Source: Lachnospiraceae bacterium (GTDB lineage: Bacteria > Bacillota > Clostridia > Lachnospirales > Lachnospiraceae). Taken from it: a stretch of 64,000 nt of DNA. Below are positions 1 through 11,563 of the stretch, in pieces (within the stretch, counting starts at the first letter, position 1; the number at the start of each line of letters is the position of its first letter). The translations under genes and the position numbers were made by a program. Where the stretch lies: contig JAQXVT010000035.1 of assembly GCA_029225065.1 (NCBI GenBank), positions 62,001 to 126,000 of the forward strand. The letters are read 5' to 3'. Under the pieces are notes generated by a model, which was given only the letters and a program-made list of their open reading frames with translations, searched no databases and was not told the origin of the DNA.

Positions 1-278
1 CATAGTTTAGATAAAGTTTAGATAAAAATAAAATAGATTCGTCCCTTTGGCCGTAAAACAGGTGGAATGGGACGGAAATCCCTTATACTGTACAGCAAAC
101 GGGTGAAAAAAGCAACGAATATTTTAAAAATGCATAAAAAACGAACGGATCATTTTACAAAAATGTAAAAGAAGAGAGGGGCAACTGTACAGGGTGCACA
201 AAAAAGTGACGTTAAATACTGGAAAACAAGAGAAACTTTGTTGAATTATAGAAAAAGATAAAATAATTTAATCTATAA
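1..278. other. AT-rich upstream region with no gene
   Basis: I see no supported gene here. The left edge carries two near-tandem 12-base units built on GTTTAGATAAA (about 4-27) and a small inverted repeat CGTCCC/GGGACG (40-45 with 69-74). The minus-strand ORFs starting in this stretch lie opposite the promoter and leader of the binding-protein gene and have no ribosome-binding site. The region probably holds upstream control sequence for the sugar ABC operon, but no operator could be assigned. Confidence 0.4.
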
Positions 279-307
279 TTGACAGATACGAAAAAAAGTT
301 GTATATT
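279..307 (+). promoter_or_regulatory. sigma-A promoter of the sugar ABC operon
   Basis: TTGACA at 279-284 and TATATT at 302-307 are separated by exactly 17 bases, a near-consensus housekeeping promoter. Transcription should start near 314, giving a leader of about 105 bases. The longest ORF in this frame begins at 299, inside this promoter, which is one reason to place the true start at 419. Confidence 0.75.
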
Positions 308-359
308 ATGACCAGAAAGAAAAAACAAAGAAAAAAAAGTGTACAAGATACACAAAGGC

Positions 360-376
360 CCGCCGCAGACCGGCGG
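360..376 (+). promoter_or_regulatory. GC-rich 5'-UTR hairpin
   Basis: CCGCCG (360-365) and CGGCGG (371-376) form a six-base-pair all-GC stem with a five-base loop in an otherwise AT-rich leader, about 30 bases before the ribosome-binding site. It has no following T-tract, so it is more likely an mRNA-stabilising or protein-binding element than a terminator. The role is inferred. Confidence 0.4.
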
Positions 377-418
377 CACACACACTGTGCAATATGTACC
401 AAAAAGGAGGATAAAATT

Positions 419-1777
419 ATGAACAAGAAATGGCTCACAATGCTCCTCACTGCTTCTATGATAGCTTCCCTTGGAACGACCGTAGCTTTCGCAGAGGAAG
501 AAACAGAAGCAGCTCCGAGCGCAGTCACAACAGTAGGTCCGGATGACGCAACACACTTTGAACTGTGGTCATTCGTAGACGTACACAACGAGTTCTACGC
601 AAACATGGTAAATGAGTGGAACGAGCAGAACCCGGACAAGCAGGTTCAGATCACATTCAGTACCTATCCGTACTCTGATATGCACAACAAACTGATGATG
701 TCCCTGCAGGCAGGCAGCGGCGCACCGGATATGTGCGATATCGAGATCGGCCAGTTCCCGAACTACGTTGGAGAGGACTGCCCGCTGTATGATATGACAG
801 AGGCACTTGCTCCGTATGAGGATTCTCTTGTAAAGGCTCGTCTGGATGTATACTCCAGAGCAGATGGCGCAAGAATCGGTGTTCCGACACACGTTGGTGC
901 TACGGTAATGTACTGGAATGCAGATATCTTTGAGCAGTATGGTCTTGATTACAAGTCTGTAAAGACATGGGATGATTATACCGCACTTGGCGAGCAGCTG
1001 AAGGAAGCTTCCAACGGCGAAGTGTACCTGACATCTGTTGATACAGGCGGAACAGACTGGCTGTGGCTGGCTATGGCTGAGTATGGCGAGGACTGGACCG
1101 GCGGCCTTGGCGAGGACGCAGAAGTAAATGTACAGCTTGATTCTGTTAAGAAGATGCTGACCATGCAGCAGCAGTGGCTGAACGATGGTATCGCAATGAT
1201 CTCTACTGACGGACATACCGATACAGACGGATGCCGTGCACAGATTGTTGAAGGAAAGATCGCTTCTTTCCCGAAGGCAATGTGGTACATGAGCCGTTTC
1301 ACATCCTATATGCCGGATGAGAAGGGCAAATGGGACATCACAACCTGCCCGGTATTCGAAGAGGGTCAGAAGAACTCCGTTGGTATCGGCGGAACCGGTA
1401 CAGTTGTAACAAACGAGTGCGAGAATCCGGAACTGGCAGCAGAGTGGCTTGCATGGGCTAAGTGCTCTGAGGAAGGTGAGCAGCACATCTGGAACGATCT
1501 TGGATTTGACGTTTGCAACGAGTCCCTGTGGTCAGATGAAGCATTCGCATACGATGAGTCCAACCAGTACAACACATTCTTCCGCGTAAAACCGTACGAA
1601 GTACTGAACGAGCTGGCTGCTAACGATGCAATCGGAACCATCTATACAACATCCAATTCTCCGACACTGAACGAGCAGATCAACACCTACACCCTGAACG
1701 AGATCTTCGTTGATGGTATGGACGTTGAGGAAGCACTTCAGGAGGCACAGGACGCAATCGACAGCGAGCTGGGCTGA
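419..1777 (+). CDS. extracellular sugar-binding protein of an ABC importer
   Basis: This 452-residue protein is a family 1 type (MalE/UgpB-like) solute-binding protein that should capture an oligosaccharide outside the cell and hand it to the two permeases downstream. The start at 419 follows AAGGAGG with good spacing; the longer ORF start lies within the promoter. The N-terminus has positive residues, a hydrophobic core and an AFA/EE junction, which is a type I signal peptide. Notably there is no lipobox cysteine, although Gram-positive binding proteins are usually lipoproteins. The mature part begins with an acidic Thr/Pro/Ala spacer and then the FELWSFVDVHNEFY fold start. Substrate is not visible; two arabinofuranosidases downstream suggest arabinose-containing oligosaccharides. 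Family call is firm, substrate is inference. Confidence 0.88.
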   Translation: MNKKWLTMLLTASMIASLGTTVAFAEEETEAAPSAVTTVGPDDATHFELWSFVDVHNEFYANMVNEWNEQNPDKQVQITFSTYPYSDMHNKLMMSLQAGSGAPDMCDIEIGQFPNYVGEDCPLYDMTEALAPYEDSLVKARLDVYSRADGARIGVPTHVGATVMYWNADIFEQYGLDYKSVKTWDDYTALGEQLKEASNGEVYLTSVDTGGTDWLWLAMAEYGEDWTGGLGEDAEVNVQLDSVKKMLTMQQQWLNDGIAMISTDGHTDTDGCRAQIVEGKIASFPKAMWYMSRFTSYMPDEKGKWDITTCPVFEEGQKNSVGIGGTGTVVTNECENPELAAEWLAWAKCSEEGEQHIWNDLGFDVCNESLWSDEAFAYDESNQYNTFFRVKPYEVLNELAANDAIGTIYTTSNSPTLNEQINTYTLNEIFVDGMDVEEALQEAQDAIDSELG

Positions 1778-1819
1778 TAGAGAAATAAGCATGCATTGGT
1801 TTAGATAGTGAAATGATAT

Positions 1820-1862
1820 GGGGAGGCCAGGGAATTGCATTCCCGGGTCTCTCTCTTTCTGA
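1820..1862 (+). terminator. intergenic stem-loop between binding-protein and permease genes
   Basis: GAGGCCAGGGAAT (1823-1835) pairs with ATTCCCGGGTCTC (1839-1851) with one mismatch and one G-U pair around a three-base loop, followed by a pyrimidine-rich run. The weak T-tract suggests a leaky terminator or RNA-processing and stabilising hairpin. Such elements commonly make binding-protein mRNA more abundant than permease mRNA. Confidence 0.55.
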
Positions 1863-1930
1863 TGCAATACAGATTGATGTAATACATGTACTCCGGTACA
1901 TTTCCAGTCGAAAGAAAGGAGGAATACATT

Positions 1931-2839
1931 TTGAAAAAAGCAAAAAAATTACTGTATTCCCAGAAAATAGCACCTTACGTATTCGTACTTCCGTTCGTGC
2001 TCAGCCTGCTGATCTTCTGGCTGTACCCGTTGGTATCTGGTATCTCCATGAGTTTCCAGGATGTATCGTTCGGCGGTATGAAGTGGGTTGGCCTGAAACA
2101 TTTTAAGAAGCTGCTCGGAGATAAGGTGTTCCGTATCGCAGTTGGCAACAGTATTGAGTATATGGCGCTGACACTGCTTCTGATGGTGCCGATCCCGATG
2201 CTGCTCGCAGTGCTTCTTGAGAGCCGTCTGACAAAGGCGAGAGGCGTATGGAAGGTCATCATGTACATTCCGGCGCTGACTTCCGTTGTTATTTCCGGTC
2301 TTCTGTTCCGTCTGATGTTCTCAGAGGGTGACAATGGTCAGCTGAACGTTATCATGAATGCGCTCGGCAAAGCATCCCAGCCATGGCTGAGATCCAAGGG
2401 AACCGGCTGGTGTGCACTGCTGCTTCTGTGCGTCTGGAGATGGACAGGAGTAAATATTCTTTATTATGTAGCGGGTCTGAAAGCAATTGATACTTCTCTT
2501 TATGAGTCCGGTGATATCGACGGAGCAAATGCATGGCAGAAATTCCGTTATATCACGCTTCCGCTTCTGAAGCCGACGACCGTATACGTTATCACGATCT
2601 CTGTATTCGCAGGTCTGTCCATGTTCCTGGAGAGTTTCATGATCTGGGGCGGCAACGCATCTCCGAAGAACATCGGTCTTACGATCGTTGGATATCTGTA
2701 CAGACGTGGTATTGAGAAGAACGAGATGGGATATGCATGTGCGGTCGGCGTTGTGCTGATGGTCATTGCGCTTGTAATCAACTTTATCCAGCTGATTGCA
2801 ACCGGTACGTTCCATATCGGAAAGAAGAAGGAGGATTAG
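1931..2839 (+). CDS. sugar ABC transporter permease (MalF/UgpA type)
   Basis: This is the first inner-membrane subunit of the sugar importer, 302 residues with about six hydrophobic segments. I place the start at TTG 1931 because AAAGGAGG (1915-1922) lies eight bases before it; the ATG at 1886 has no ribosome-binding site. The EAA loop that docks onto the ATPase is visible around residues 190-215 (SGDIDGANAWQKFRYITLPLL). It sits after the binding-protein gene and before the second permease, in one operon. No ATPase gene is adjacent, so a shared MsmK-type ATPase encoded elsewhere probably powers the system, as is common in Firmicutes. Confidence 0.9.
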   Translation: MKKAKKLLYSQKIAPYVFVLPFVLSLLIFWLYPLVSGISMSFQDVSFGGMKWVGLKHFKKLLGDKVFRIAVGNSIEYMALTLLLMVPIPMLLAVLLESRLTKARGVWKVIMYIPALTSVVISGLLFRLMFSEGDNGQLNVIMNALGKASQPWLRSKGTGWCALLLLCVWRWTGVNILYYVAGLKAIDTSLYESGDIDGANAWQKFRYITLPLLKPTTVYVITISVFAGLSMFLESFMIWGGNASPKNIGLTIVGYLYRRGIEKNEMGYACAVGVVLMVIALVINFIQLIATGTFHIGKKKED

Positions 2840-2843
2840 TATT

Positions 2844-3743
2844 ATGGCAAAGACTCCAAAACAGAAAACGATGGCAGGAAATCATAAGGTGGGAACGGTG
2901 CTGGCGACCGGATTATTCCTGATTCTGTGCCTTTTGATTGCATTCCCGCTTGTCTGCGGTCTGCTCGGTTCTTTCCGTGACGGCGCAAAGGTAATTACGA
3001 CCGGTATGTCACTGGACCTGCATTCACCGGTCAGTCTTCAGAACTACAGCGAGCTGTTCGCAATCTTCCATCCGAAGGGAATGTCCGCTGACGTTCTGGA
3101 AACCTCCAGAAAATATTTCATGTGGTATAAGAACAGCCTTGTGCTGACCCTGACGACCGTTGTGCTGACTCTTCTGGTCTGCTACTTCATCGCTTATGGT
3201 CTTACGATGTACAAGTTCAAGCTGCAGGGCTTCCTGTTCTTCATGGTTATCGCAACCATGTCCGTACCGTTCGAAATTCTGATGCTCCCGCTGTATCAGG
3301 AGATCACAAAGATCGGTCTCGTAGACTCCAACGCAGGTGTATTCCTTCCGGGTCTGTGCGCGGCAGGTACGATCTTCTTCTTCAAACAGTACATGGTCAG
3401 CCTTCCGAAGGAGCTGCTCGATGCGGCACGTGTGGATGGATGTACCGAGTACGGAATCAGTATCAAGATCATGATGCCGATCACGAAGCCGGCATTTGCA
3501 TCCCAGGCAATCATGTGTGCAATGGGTTCCTGGAACAACATGCTGTGGCCGATGCTTGTATTCCGTAATACCAGCAAGTTCACACTTCAGATCGGTCTGA
3601 ATACGCTGCTGACCCCGTACGGCAACAACTACAACGTACTGATTGCAGGTTCCATGTTCGGTATCCTTCCGATCCTGGCAATCTACCTGATTTTCAACCG
3701 TTACCTGGTAGAAGGTATGACGAGCGGAGCGGTTAAAGGCTGA
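2844..3743 (+). CDS. sugar ABC transporter permease (MalG/UgpE type)
   Basis: This is the second membrane subunit, 299 residues with about six hydrophobic segments. AAGGAGG overlaps the end of the previous gene and sets the start at ATG 2844, five bases after the upstream stop; the longer ORF from 2796 would overlap that gene. The EAA motif (ELLDAARVDGCTEYG) lies at about residues 188-212. It is the last gene of the transporter operon and is followed by a strong terminator. Pairing with the upstream permease gives a heterodimeric channel typical of carbohydrate uptake type 1 systems. Confidence 0.9.
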   Translation: MAKTPKQKTMAGNHKVGTVLATGLFLILCLLIAFPLVCGLLGSFRDGAKVITTGMSLDLHSPVSLQNYSELFAIFHPKGMSADVLETSRKYFMWYKNSLVLTLTTVVLTLLVCYFIAYGLTMYKFKLQGFLFFMVIATMSVPFEILMLPLYQEITKIGLVDSNAGVFLPGLCAAGTIFFFKQYMVSLPKELLDAARVDGCTEYGISIKIMMPITKPAFASQAIMCAMGSWNNMLWPMLVFRNTSKFTLQIGLNTLLTPYGNNYNVLIAGSMFGILPILAIYLIFNRYLVEGMTSGAVKG

Positions 3744-3826
3744 TGCATCCTTATGTCAAATGAGGTAAAGCGATATTTGCAATCCGCTGTACTGCTCGGT
3801 TGAAAAGTGCATAAAAGAAACCGGAT

Positions 3827-3884
3827 GGCGGCCCGGCCTGTGAGACAATTCAATGTTTCCGGGCCAGGCCGCTGTTTTATTTGT
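3827..3884 (+). terminator. rho-independent terminator of the ABC operon
   Basis: A GC-rich stem (starting GCGGCC at 3828 and closing with GGCCGC at 3867-3872, one internal mismatch) is followed by TGTTTTATTT. It closes the transporter operon and separates it from the first arabinofuranosidase gene. Confidence 0.85.
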
Positions 3885-3942
3885 TGTGAAAAGTGACTAA
3901 AATGCAGGCTTATTTTTGTGAAAAAAGGAGTGCATAAAAAGC

Positions 3943-3970
3943 TTGTAAGTTATGTGCAAAGTGTGGTAAT
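3943..3970 (+). promoter_or_regulatory. possible promoter of the first GH51 gene
   Basis: TTGTAA (3943-3948) lies 16 bases before GGTAAT (3965-3970). The match is moderate. Its position after the terminator and about 60 bases before the start codon fits an independent promoter. Confidence 0.35.
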
Positions 3971-4033
3971 CTCACTTTGGAAATATTTAAAATATTTTAG
4001 ACGTAATTAAAACGAAAGAGAGGCTGATCTGTT

Positions 4034-5539
4034 ATGGCAAAATATGTGATTAATGCAGAAAACAAAAAAAGCAAGATCAACAAAGAAATTTACGGACATT
4101 TTTCAGAGCATCTGGGCCGTTGTATTTATGAAGGACTTTATGTAGGAGAAAATTCCGATATTCCGAATACGAACGGTATGAGAAATGATGTTGTTGAGGC
4201 GCTCAAAGAGATGAAGATTCCGGTACTGCGCTGGCCGGGCGGATGCTTTGCAGATGAGTATCACTGGAAAGACGGCATCGGCCCGAAGGAAGGCAGAAAG
4301 AAAATGATCAACACGCACTGGGGCGGAGTCGTAGAGGACAACAGCTTCGGTACGCATGAGTTCTTTGAGCTCTGCCGTCAGCTTGGCTGCAAGGCTTACA
4401 TCAACGGAAATGTCGGAAGCGGCACGGTACAGGAGATGTCTGAGTGGGTAGAGTACATGACGTTCGAGGGCGTTTCCCCGATGGCAGATATGAGAAAAGA
4501 GAATGGCCACGAGGATGCATGGACGGTAGATTACTTTGGAGTCGGCAATGAAAACTGGGGCTGCGGCGGAAACATGACACCGGAGTATTACGGCAATCTG
4601 TACCGCAGATATCAGACGTATGTCAGAGATTACAACCAGGATAAGAAGATCTTTAAGATCGCATGTGGAGCGAACGTTGACGATTATGAGTGGACAGAAG
4701 GCGTGATGAAGACCTGCTTCCGTCATTGCCCGGATGGAATGCACGGATTTATGGACGGTCTTTCTCTTCATTATTATACACATCCGGAAGGATGGGAGAT
4801 CAAGGGAAGTGCAACGGACTTTGATGAGAAGGTATGGTACAAGACGCTTGCAAAGACGCTGTATATGGAGACTCTGATCAACCGCCACGGCGCGATCATG
4901 GACAAATACGATCCGGAGAAGAAGGTTGGCATGATCGTTGACGAGTGGGGTACCTGGTTTACGGTAGAGCCGGGCACCAATCCGGGATTCCTCTATCAGC
5001 AGAACACGATGCGTGACGCACTCGTAGCTGGTATCAACCTCAACGTATTCAACAAGCATTCTGACCGTGTCAAGATGGCGAATATCGCACAGCTTGTCAA
5101 CGTACTGCAGTCTGTAATCCTGACGGATGGACCGGAGATGATCAAGACTCCGACCTACCACGTATTCAAGATGTACAGTGCACATCAGGATGCAACGCTC
5201 GTAGACAGCTACATCGAGACAGAGCAGATCGGTCTGGAAGATGAGTACATGGTTCCGAACCTGAACGAGTCCGCTTCCATCGATGCAGACGGAAAGCTTC
5301 AGATCACGATCACAAACCTCTCCGCGACAGAGAGCTATCCGGTAGAGACACGTCTTGTCGGCTTTGCAGGCGAGAAGGTAAGCGCAGAGATCCTCAGCGA
5401 GGAAATGCACGCAAAGAATACGTTCGAAGATCCGAACGCAGTGACCGTAAAGGCGTTTGACGGCGTAGAAAGAGTACACGGCGGACTGAAATTCACGATT
5501 CCGGCATGCAGCGTACTGCATATCACGGTAGAGAAATAA
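4034..5539 (+). CDS. abfA: alpha-L-arabinofuranosidase, GH51
   Basis: This 501-residue enzyme should release terminal L-arabinofuranose from arabinan, arabinoxylan or arabino-oligosaccharides by a retaining mechanism. The GH51 landmarks are clear: the [13 protein letters not shown] strand, the acid/base glutamate in GVGNENWG (E173) and the nucleophile in VDEWGTW (E304), followed by a C-terminal beta-sandwich. No signal peptide is present, so it acts in the cytoplasm on imported oligosaccharides. It has its own upstream control region after the transporter terminator. It differs clearly in sequence from the second GH51 at 6078, so the pair is not a recent duplication and may divide linkages or chain lengths between them. 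Confidence 0.93.
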   Translation: MAKYVINAENKKSKINKEIYGHFSEHLGRCIYEGLYVGENSDIPNTNGMRNDVVEALKEMKIPVLRWPGGCFADEYHWKDGIGPKEGRKKMINTHWGGVVEDNSFGTHEFFELCRQLGCKAYINGNVGSGTVQEMSEWVEYMTFEGVSPMADMRKENGHEDAWTVDYFGVGNENWGCGGNMTPEYYGNLYRRYQTYVRDYNQDKKIFKIACGANVDDYEWTEGVMKTCFRHCPDGMHGFMDGLSLHYYTHPEGWEIKGSATDFDEKVWYKTLAKTLYMETLINRHGAIMDKYDPEKKVGMIVDEWGTWFTVEPGTNPGFLYQQNTMRDALVAGINLNVFNKHSDRVKMANIAQLVNVLQSVILTDGPEMIKTPTYHVFKMYSAHQDATLVDSYIETEQIGLEDEYMVPNLNESASIDADGKLQITITNLSATESYPVETRLVGFAGEKVSAEILSEEMHAKNTFEDPNAVTVKAFDGVERVHGGLKFTIPACSVLHITVEK

Positions 5540-5688
5540 GAGCACATATAAATTGAGAACAGGGAGATAAATTTCGGACATATCTGCTGCTGGCAGGGTG
5601 GAAGATACAGCGGAAGGACATTCTATATATTATGTCCTGTTATAGTACGAAGCAATGTTAGCGGGAAAGCTATCTCCCGTATATAAAT

Positions 5689-7595
<1,907 letters not shown>

Positions 7596-7692
7596 TTCGC
7601 TGCTTGCAGGATCATAATCCTGACTTGTAAGGGATCCTGGCGTAAACGGGTCCTTCCTTACGAGATTGCTTAAATCAGGATAGAAATAGAAT

Positions 7693-7746
7693 AAACTCTC
7701 TCTGCTTTATAAAATATGGAAGCAGGGAGAGTTTCATTTTGTTTTG
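7693..7746 (+). terminator. rho-independent terminator after the second GH51
   Basis: AAACTCTCTCTGCTT (7693-7707) pairs with AAGCAGGGAGAGTTT (7720-7734), 15 base pairs with one G-U, followed by CATTTTGTTTT. This isolates the arabinofuranosidase genes from nagB. Confidence 0.9.
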
Positions 7747-7902
7747 CGAATTTGTTTTAACTGAGGCGGACAGGCTCTGAAGCAGTCTGTGTAAGATGAT
7801 GACCAGACTCAGACAAAAAATCCCGGAAATAGAGATAGCAAAAAGTGGCAAAAGATGGTACACTGGATACAGGTAACAGAAAAACAAAGAGAGGGTATTA
7901 CA

Positions 7903-8640
7903 ATGAAAATTATCAAAGCAAGAGACTACAATGATCTGAGCAGAAAGGCTGCAAATATCATTTCAGCACAGATTATTATGAAACCGAACTGTGTACTGGG
8001 ATTGGCGACCGGGTCCACACCGATCGGCACCTACAAGCAGCTGGTAGAGTGGTATGAGAAGGGGGATCTGGATTTCTCAGAGGTAACGACAGTAAACCTT
8101 GATGAGTACAAGGGACTTCCGAGAGAGAATGATCAGAGTTATTATTACTTTATGAATGACAACCTCTTCAGCAGAGTAAATATCAATAAGAACCAGACCT
8201 ATCTGCCGGACGGAATGATTGAGGACAGCGATCAGGCATGCCGCGAGTACAATGCGATTATCCATTCCCTCGGCGGTGTGGATCTGCAGCTGCTTGGTCT
8301 TGGACACAATGGCCATATCGGGTTCAATGAGCCTGGCATCGCATTTGAAACAGAGACACACTGCGTGACACTTTCCGAGCGCACGATCAAGGCAAATATG
8401 CGTTTCTTCGTATCTGAGGCAGATGTGCCGCGCCAGGCCTACACAATGGGCATCAAGACGATCATGTCCGCACACCACATCCTGCTGGTTGTATCCGGCG
8501 AGGACAAGGCAGACATCGTAAAAGAAGCGTTCTTCGGACCGGTGACACCGCAGGTACCGGCATCCATTCTGCAGCTGCACAATCATGTGACGATCGTTGC
8601 GGATGAGGCGGCACTGTCAAAGTGTGAAGGATTGTATTGA
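7903..8640 (+). CDS. nagB: glucosamine-6-phosphate deaminase
   Basis: This 245-residue enzyme converts glucosamine 6-phosphate to fructose 6-phosphate and ammonia, the last committed step of amino-sugar catabolism. Family motifs are LATGSTPIGTYKQL (phosphate loop), NLDEYKGL and GLGHNGHIGFNEPG. The length fits Firmicute NagB (about 240-245). I choose ATG 7903 because the homology to the family begins there (MKIIKARDYNDL) and GAGAGGG lies upstream; the longer frame from 7855 adds unrelated residues. No nagA is next to it. It stands alone between two terminators. Confidence 0.95.
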   Translation: MKIIKARDYNDLSRKAANIISAQIIMKPNCVLGLATGSTPIGTYKQLVEWYEKGDLDFSEVTTVNLDEYKGLPRENDQSYYYFMNDNLFSRVNINKNQTYLPDGMIEDSDQACREYNAIIHSLGGVDLQLLGLGHNGHIGFNEPGIAFETETHCVTLSERTIKANMRFFVSEADVPRQAYTMGIKTIMSAHHILLVVSGEDKADIVKEAFFGPVTPQVPASILQLHNHVTIVADEAALSKCEGLY

Positions 8641-8739
8641 TCAGATGAAGTAAATCCTGTATTGTAAGTGAGCAGAGAGTGTTCATGATAATGATCAGGA
8701 ATGGACAGCGAAGAGAATTGCGATATTCATTTTAATAAA

Positions 8740-8795
8740 CGAAGAAAGCCATGCACTTTCGAACGAAATCGAATCGTGCATGGCTTTCTTTTTAT
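8740..8795. terminator. bidirectional terminator between nagB and GH94
   Basis: AAGAAAGCCATGCAC (8742-8756) and GTGCATGGCTTTCTT (8776-8790) are perfect inverted repeats with a T-run on the right and an A-rich left flank. It can stop nagB on the plus strand and the convergent phosphorylase gene on the minus strand. Confidence 0.85.
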
Positions 8796-8799
8796 GCAA

Positions 8800-11235
8800 T
8801 TAGCCCATAATTGCCGTTACGTGGTATTCCTTTTTACCTTCCTCAAATGGAATGATATGGCCGTCGATTTCTTTTCCGTCCACAAGCAGCTTTGCAATGC
8901 CTTTCTGTACGTGGTTTGGATTCTCGACTTTGATCTCGTACTCGGCGCCGCGGAAGGTGCGGTGAAGGGTGAAGTCGCCGAAGTTTTCCGGGATACACGG
9001 ATCAATGCCGAGACCGGTGAATTCCGGCTGTACGCCGAGGATTGCCTGAGAAACGTTGACAAACGTCCATGCGGCGGTACCGGTCAGCCAGCTGTTCTTT
9101 GCCTCGCCGAAGAATTTTGCGTCAGCTCCGGCTACCATCTGGGAGTAAACGTACGGCTCGGTGCGGTGAATCTCACTGATGTCCTCGATATAAGCCGGGC
9201 AGGTCTTGCGATAGATTTCAAAAGCGCGGTTGCCGCGTCCGATGACGGTCTCCGCGATTGAAACCCACGGATTGTTGTGGCAGAAGATGCCGGCATTTTC
9301 CTTGTATCCAGGCGGATAGGAGGAAACCTCTCCGAGGTTGAGATAATATTTGGAATAAGCAGGCTGCAGAAGCATAATGCCGTACTTGGTATCAAGCTTT
9401 TCTTTGACAGAATCAAGCGCTTTTTCTGCAAGTCCCTCTTCAACACCGACTCCGGCAAGGACGCAGAAGCCCTGCGGTTCGATGTAGATCTGTCCCTCCT
9501 CACACTCGTGAGAGCCAATCTTCTGAGATTTGGCGTCATAAGCACGCAGGAACCATTCGCCGTCCCAGCCGTCCTTTAAGATGGCAGCATACATGGTGTC
9601 GACTTCTTTGAGTGCGTCTGCGGCGAGATCGTCTTTTTCGGTCAGACGGCACAGCTGTGCGTATTCTTTTCCGTACTTGACGAACATACCTGCGATAAAG
9701 ACAGATTCAGCGACCGGTCCCTCAGAAGGTCCGGTGGTCTGGAACGGCTCACCCGGCGTATCGGAGAAGCAGTTCAGATTCAGGCAATCATTCCAGTCTG
9801 CACGGCCAATCAGCGGCAGTCCATGCGGTCCCTTGTGGGTGACGATGTACTGGAAGGAGCGGGTCAGGTGCTCAAAGAGCGGAACCTTTGTGGATTCATC
9901 ATTGTCAAACGGAACCATCTCATCGAGAATGGAGAAATCACCGGTCTCCTTGATATAAGCGGCCGTACCTGCGATCAGCCAGAGCGGGTCGTCATTGAAT
10001 CCGCTTCCGATGTCCATGTTGCCCTTCTTGGTGAGCGGCTGATACTGATGGTAAGCGCTGCCGTCCGGGAACTGGGTGGAGGCGATATCGATGATACGTT
10101 CTCTTGCACGCTCCGGAATCAGATGAACGAAGCCGAGCAGGTCCTGACAGGAGTCACGGAAGCCCATGCCGCGTCCGGTACCGGACTCATAATAGGAAGC
10201 AGAACGGGACATATTGAATGTTACCATGCACTGATACTGATTCCAGATATTGACCATGCGGTTGACTTTTTCATCTGCAGAGGAAACGACATATTTGGAA
10301 AGCAGATGATCCCAGTAAGCGTTCAGTTCGCCGAATGCTTTCTCTACCTGCGCCGGAGTCTGGAAGCGGGATAGGAGTTCTTCTGCCGGTTTTTTGTTGA
10401 TCACACCCGGTTTTTCCCATTTCTGGTCTTTCGGGTTTTCTGCGTAGCCGAGCACGAAAACAAAATTTTTCGATTCGCCCGGAGCGAGCGTCACATCAAG
10501 ATGGTGAGCGGCAATCGGTGACCATCCGCTTGCCATGGAATTCTCGCATGTGCCGGCCTCTACCGCAGCCGGATTGGAATATTCGCGGTAAGCACCGATG
10601 AAGCTGTCGCGGCTGGTATCAAAGTCGGCCACATCCGCATTGACACTGAAGTAAGCGAAGTGATTGCGGCGCTCGCGGTACTCGGTTTTGTGATAAATCG
10701 TCGAACCAACAACCTCGACCTCACCGATGCTGAGGTTGCGCTGGAAGTTTGTCATATCGTCCATTGCATTCCACAGACAGAACTCCACGTAAGAGAAGAG
10801 CTTCAGATGTTTTTCCTGATCGGTGTCGTTTGTGAGGGTCAGACTGTTGATCTCACACGTAGCATCCATCGGAACGAATGCAAGCAACTCAGCCTTTACG
10901 CCGTTTTTCGAGGAAGAAAAGCGGCTGTAGCCGATGCCGTGGCGGCACTCATAGTAATCCAGCTCAGTCTGGGTTGGTTTCCAGCCCGGATTCCAGACGG
11001 TATCGCCATCCTTGATGTAGTAATATTTTCCGTTGGTGTCGTATGGAATATCGTTGTAGCGGTAACGCGTGATGCGAAGCAGCTTTGCGTCTTTGTAGAA
11101 GCTGTATCCGCCGCAGGTATTGGATACGAGAGAAAAGAAATCGTTGCATCCGAGGTAGTTGATCCACGGAAGCGGAGTCCTCGGGGTGGTGATGACGTAC
11201 TCACGGTTGGCGTCATCAAAATATCCGTATTTCAT
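8800..11235 (-). CDS. cbpA: cellobiose phosphorylase, GH94
   Basis: This 811-residue enzyme should split cellobiose with phosphate into glucose 1-phosphate and glucose, saving one ATP per disaccharide. The sequence matches what I recall of the Clostridium thermocellum cellobiose phosphorylase along its whole length, which is also 811 residues: the N-terminal [15 protein letters not shown], the central [12 protein letters not shown] and [14 protein letters not shown], and the catalytic [11 protein letters not shown] (Asp residues 480 and 483). No signal peptide, so it is cytoplasmic. The start at 11235 follows AAAGGAGA. Because nagB is adjacent, N,N'-diacetylchitobiose phosphorylase was considered, but the overall similarity favours cellobiose. 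Expression is probably under catabolite or LacI-type control from the operator near +10. Confidence 0.93.
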   Translation of the reverse strand: MKYGYFDDANREYVITTPRTPLPWINYLGCNDFFSLVSNTCGGYSFYKDAKLLRITRYRYNDIPYDTNGKYYYIKDGDTVWNPGWKPTQTELDYYECRHGIGYSRFSSSKNGVKAELLAFVPMDATCEINSLTLTNDTDQEKHLKLFSYVEFCLWNAMDDMTNFQRNLSIGEVEVVGSTIYHKTEYRERRNHFAYFSVNADVADFDTSRDSFIGAYREYSNPAAVEAGTCENSMASGWSPIAAHHLDVTLAPGESKNFVFVLGYAENPKDQKWEKPGVINKKPAEELLSRFQTPAQVEKAFGELNAYWDHLLSKYVVSSADEKVNRMVNIWNQYQCMVTFNMSRSASYYESGTGRGMGFRDSCQDLLGFVHLIPERARERIIDIASTQFPDGSAYHQYQPLTKKGNMDIGSGFNDDPLWLIAGTAAYIKETGDFSILDEMVPFDNDESTKVPLFEHLTRSFQYIVTHKGPHGLPLIGRADWNDCLNLNCFSDTPGEPFQTTGPSEGPVAESVFIAGMFVKYGKEYAQLCRLTEKDDLAADALKEVDTMYAAILKDGWDGEWFLRAYDAKSQKIGSHECEEGQIYIEPQGFCVLAGVGVEEGLAEKALDSVKEKLDTKYGIMLLQPAYSKYYLNLGEVSSYPPGYKENAGIFCHNNPWVSIAETVIGRGNRAFEIYRKTCPAYIEDISEIHRTEPYVYSQMVAGADAKFFGEAKNSWLTGTAAWTFVNVSQAILGVQPEFTGLGIDPCIPENFGDFTLHRTFRGAEYEIKVENPNHVQKGIAKLLVDGKEIDGHIIPFEEGKKEYHVTAIMG

Positions 11236-11258
11236 AGTGAGCTCTCCTTTTCTGTTTT

Positions 11259-11273
11259 CTGAAAACGTTTAAG
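11259..11273 (-). promoter_or_regulatory. CcpA/LacI-type operator just downstream of the GH94 start site
   Basis: Read on the minus strand the site is CTTAAACGTTTTCAG, which matches 12 of 14 positions of the catabolite-responsive element TGWAANCGNTNWCA. It lies about 10-23 bases downstream of the predicted transcription start, where a bound repressor blocks elongation or promoter clearance. A related site lies at 11494-11513. Confidence 0.6.
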
Positions 11274-11288
11274 TAATAAATTAACCTC

Positions 11289-11317
11289 AGTATATACTAT
11301 ATTTTTGGAGAACGCAA
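11289..11317 (-). promoter_or_regulatory. sigma-A promoter of the GH94 gene
   Basis: On the minus strand TTGCGT (11312-11317) and TATACT (11289-11294) are exactly 17 bases apart. The predicted start near 11282 gives a 47-base leader that contains the operator and the AAGGAGA ribosome-binding site. Confidence 0.7.
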
Positions 11318-11493
11318 CCAGAAGTTTTCAGGCGCAAAACGGTGATTTTAAAACAAAAAGATTTTTCGGCGTACAAAAAACATAGAACTGTACAGAATGC
11401 ATAAAAAATAAGAGAAAAATAATGCAAAATAGTGAAAAGAATAATATGAAATACTGTCAGATAAAACAAAATGGACAATTTAATTATAGAAAT

Positions 11494-11513
11494 GTTTCGA
11501 AAACGTTTTAGAA
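11494..11513. promoter_or_regulatory. second operator-like palindrome
   Basis: TTTCGAAAACGTTTTAGA repeats the GAAAACGTTT core of the site at 11259, about 240 bases away, in the gene-free stretch 11236-11697. It may be an auxiliary operator allowing looping. Apart from these sites and the hairpin at 11564-11627, I see nothing else in that stretch; the 68-residue plus-strand ORF there looks random. Confidence 0.45.
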
Positions 11514-11563
11514 AAGTGAAAGTGCTGTATGGAAAGGAAAATGAAAAAGGACATAGGAACAGA

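Noticed and set aside
569-1486. 305-residue minus-strand ORF
   Set aside because: It lies opposite the binding-protein gene, has no ribosome-binding site and shows no recognisable domain.
4103-5581. 492-residue minus-strand ORF opposite the first GH51 gene
   Set aside because: It covers the whole arabinofuranosidase gene in antisense, lacks a ribosome-binding site and any family motif, and arises from codon bias on the real strand.
8800-11235. N,N'-diacetylchitobiose phosphorylase as the GH94 function
   Set aside because: Suggested by the neighbouring nagB, but the length of 811 and the close match to the cellobiose phosphorylase of Clostridium thermocellum as I recall it favour cellobiose; the genes are convergent and separated by a terminator.
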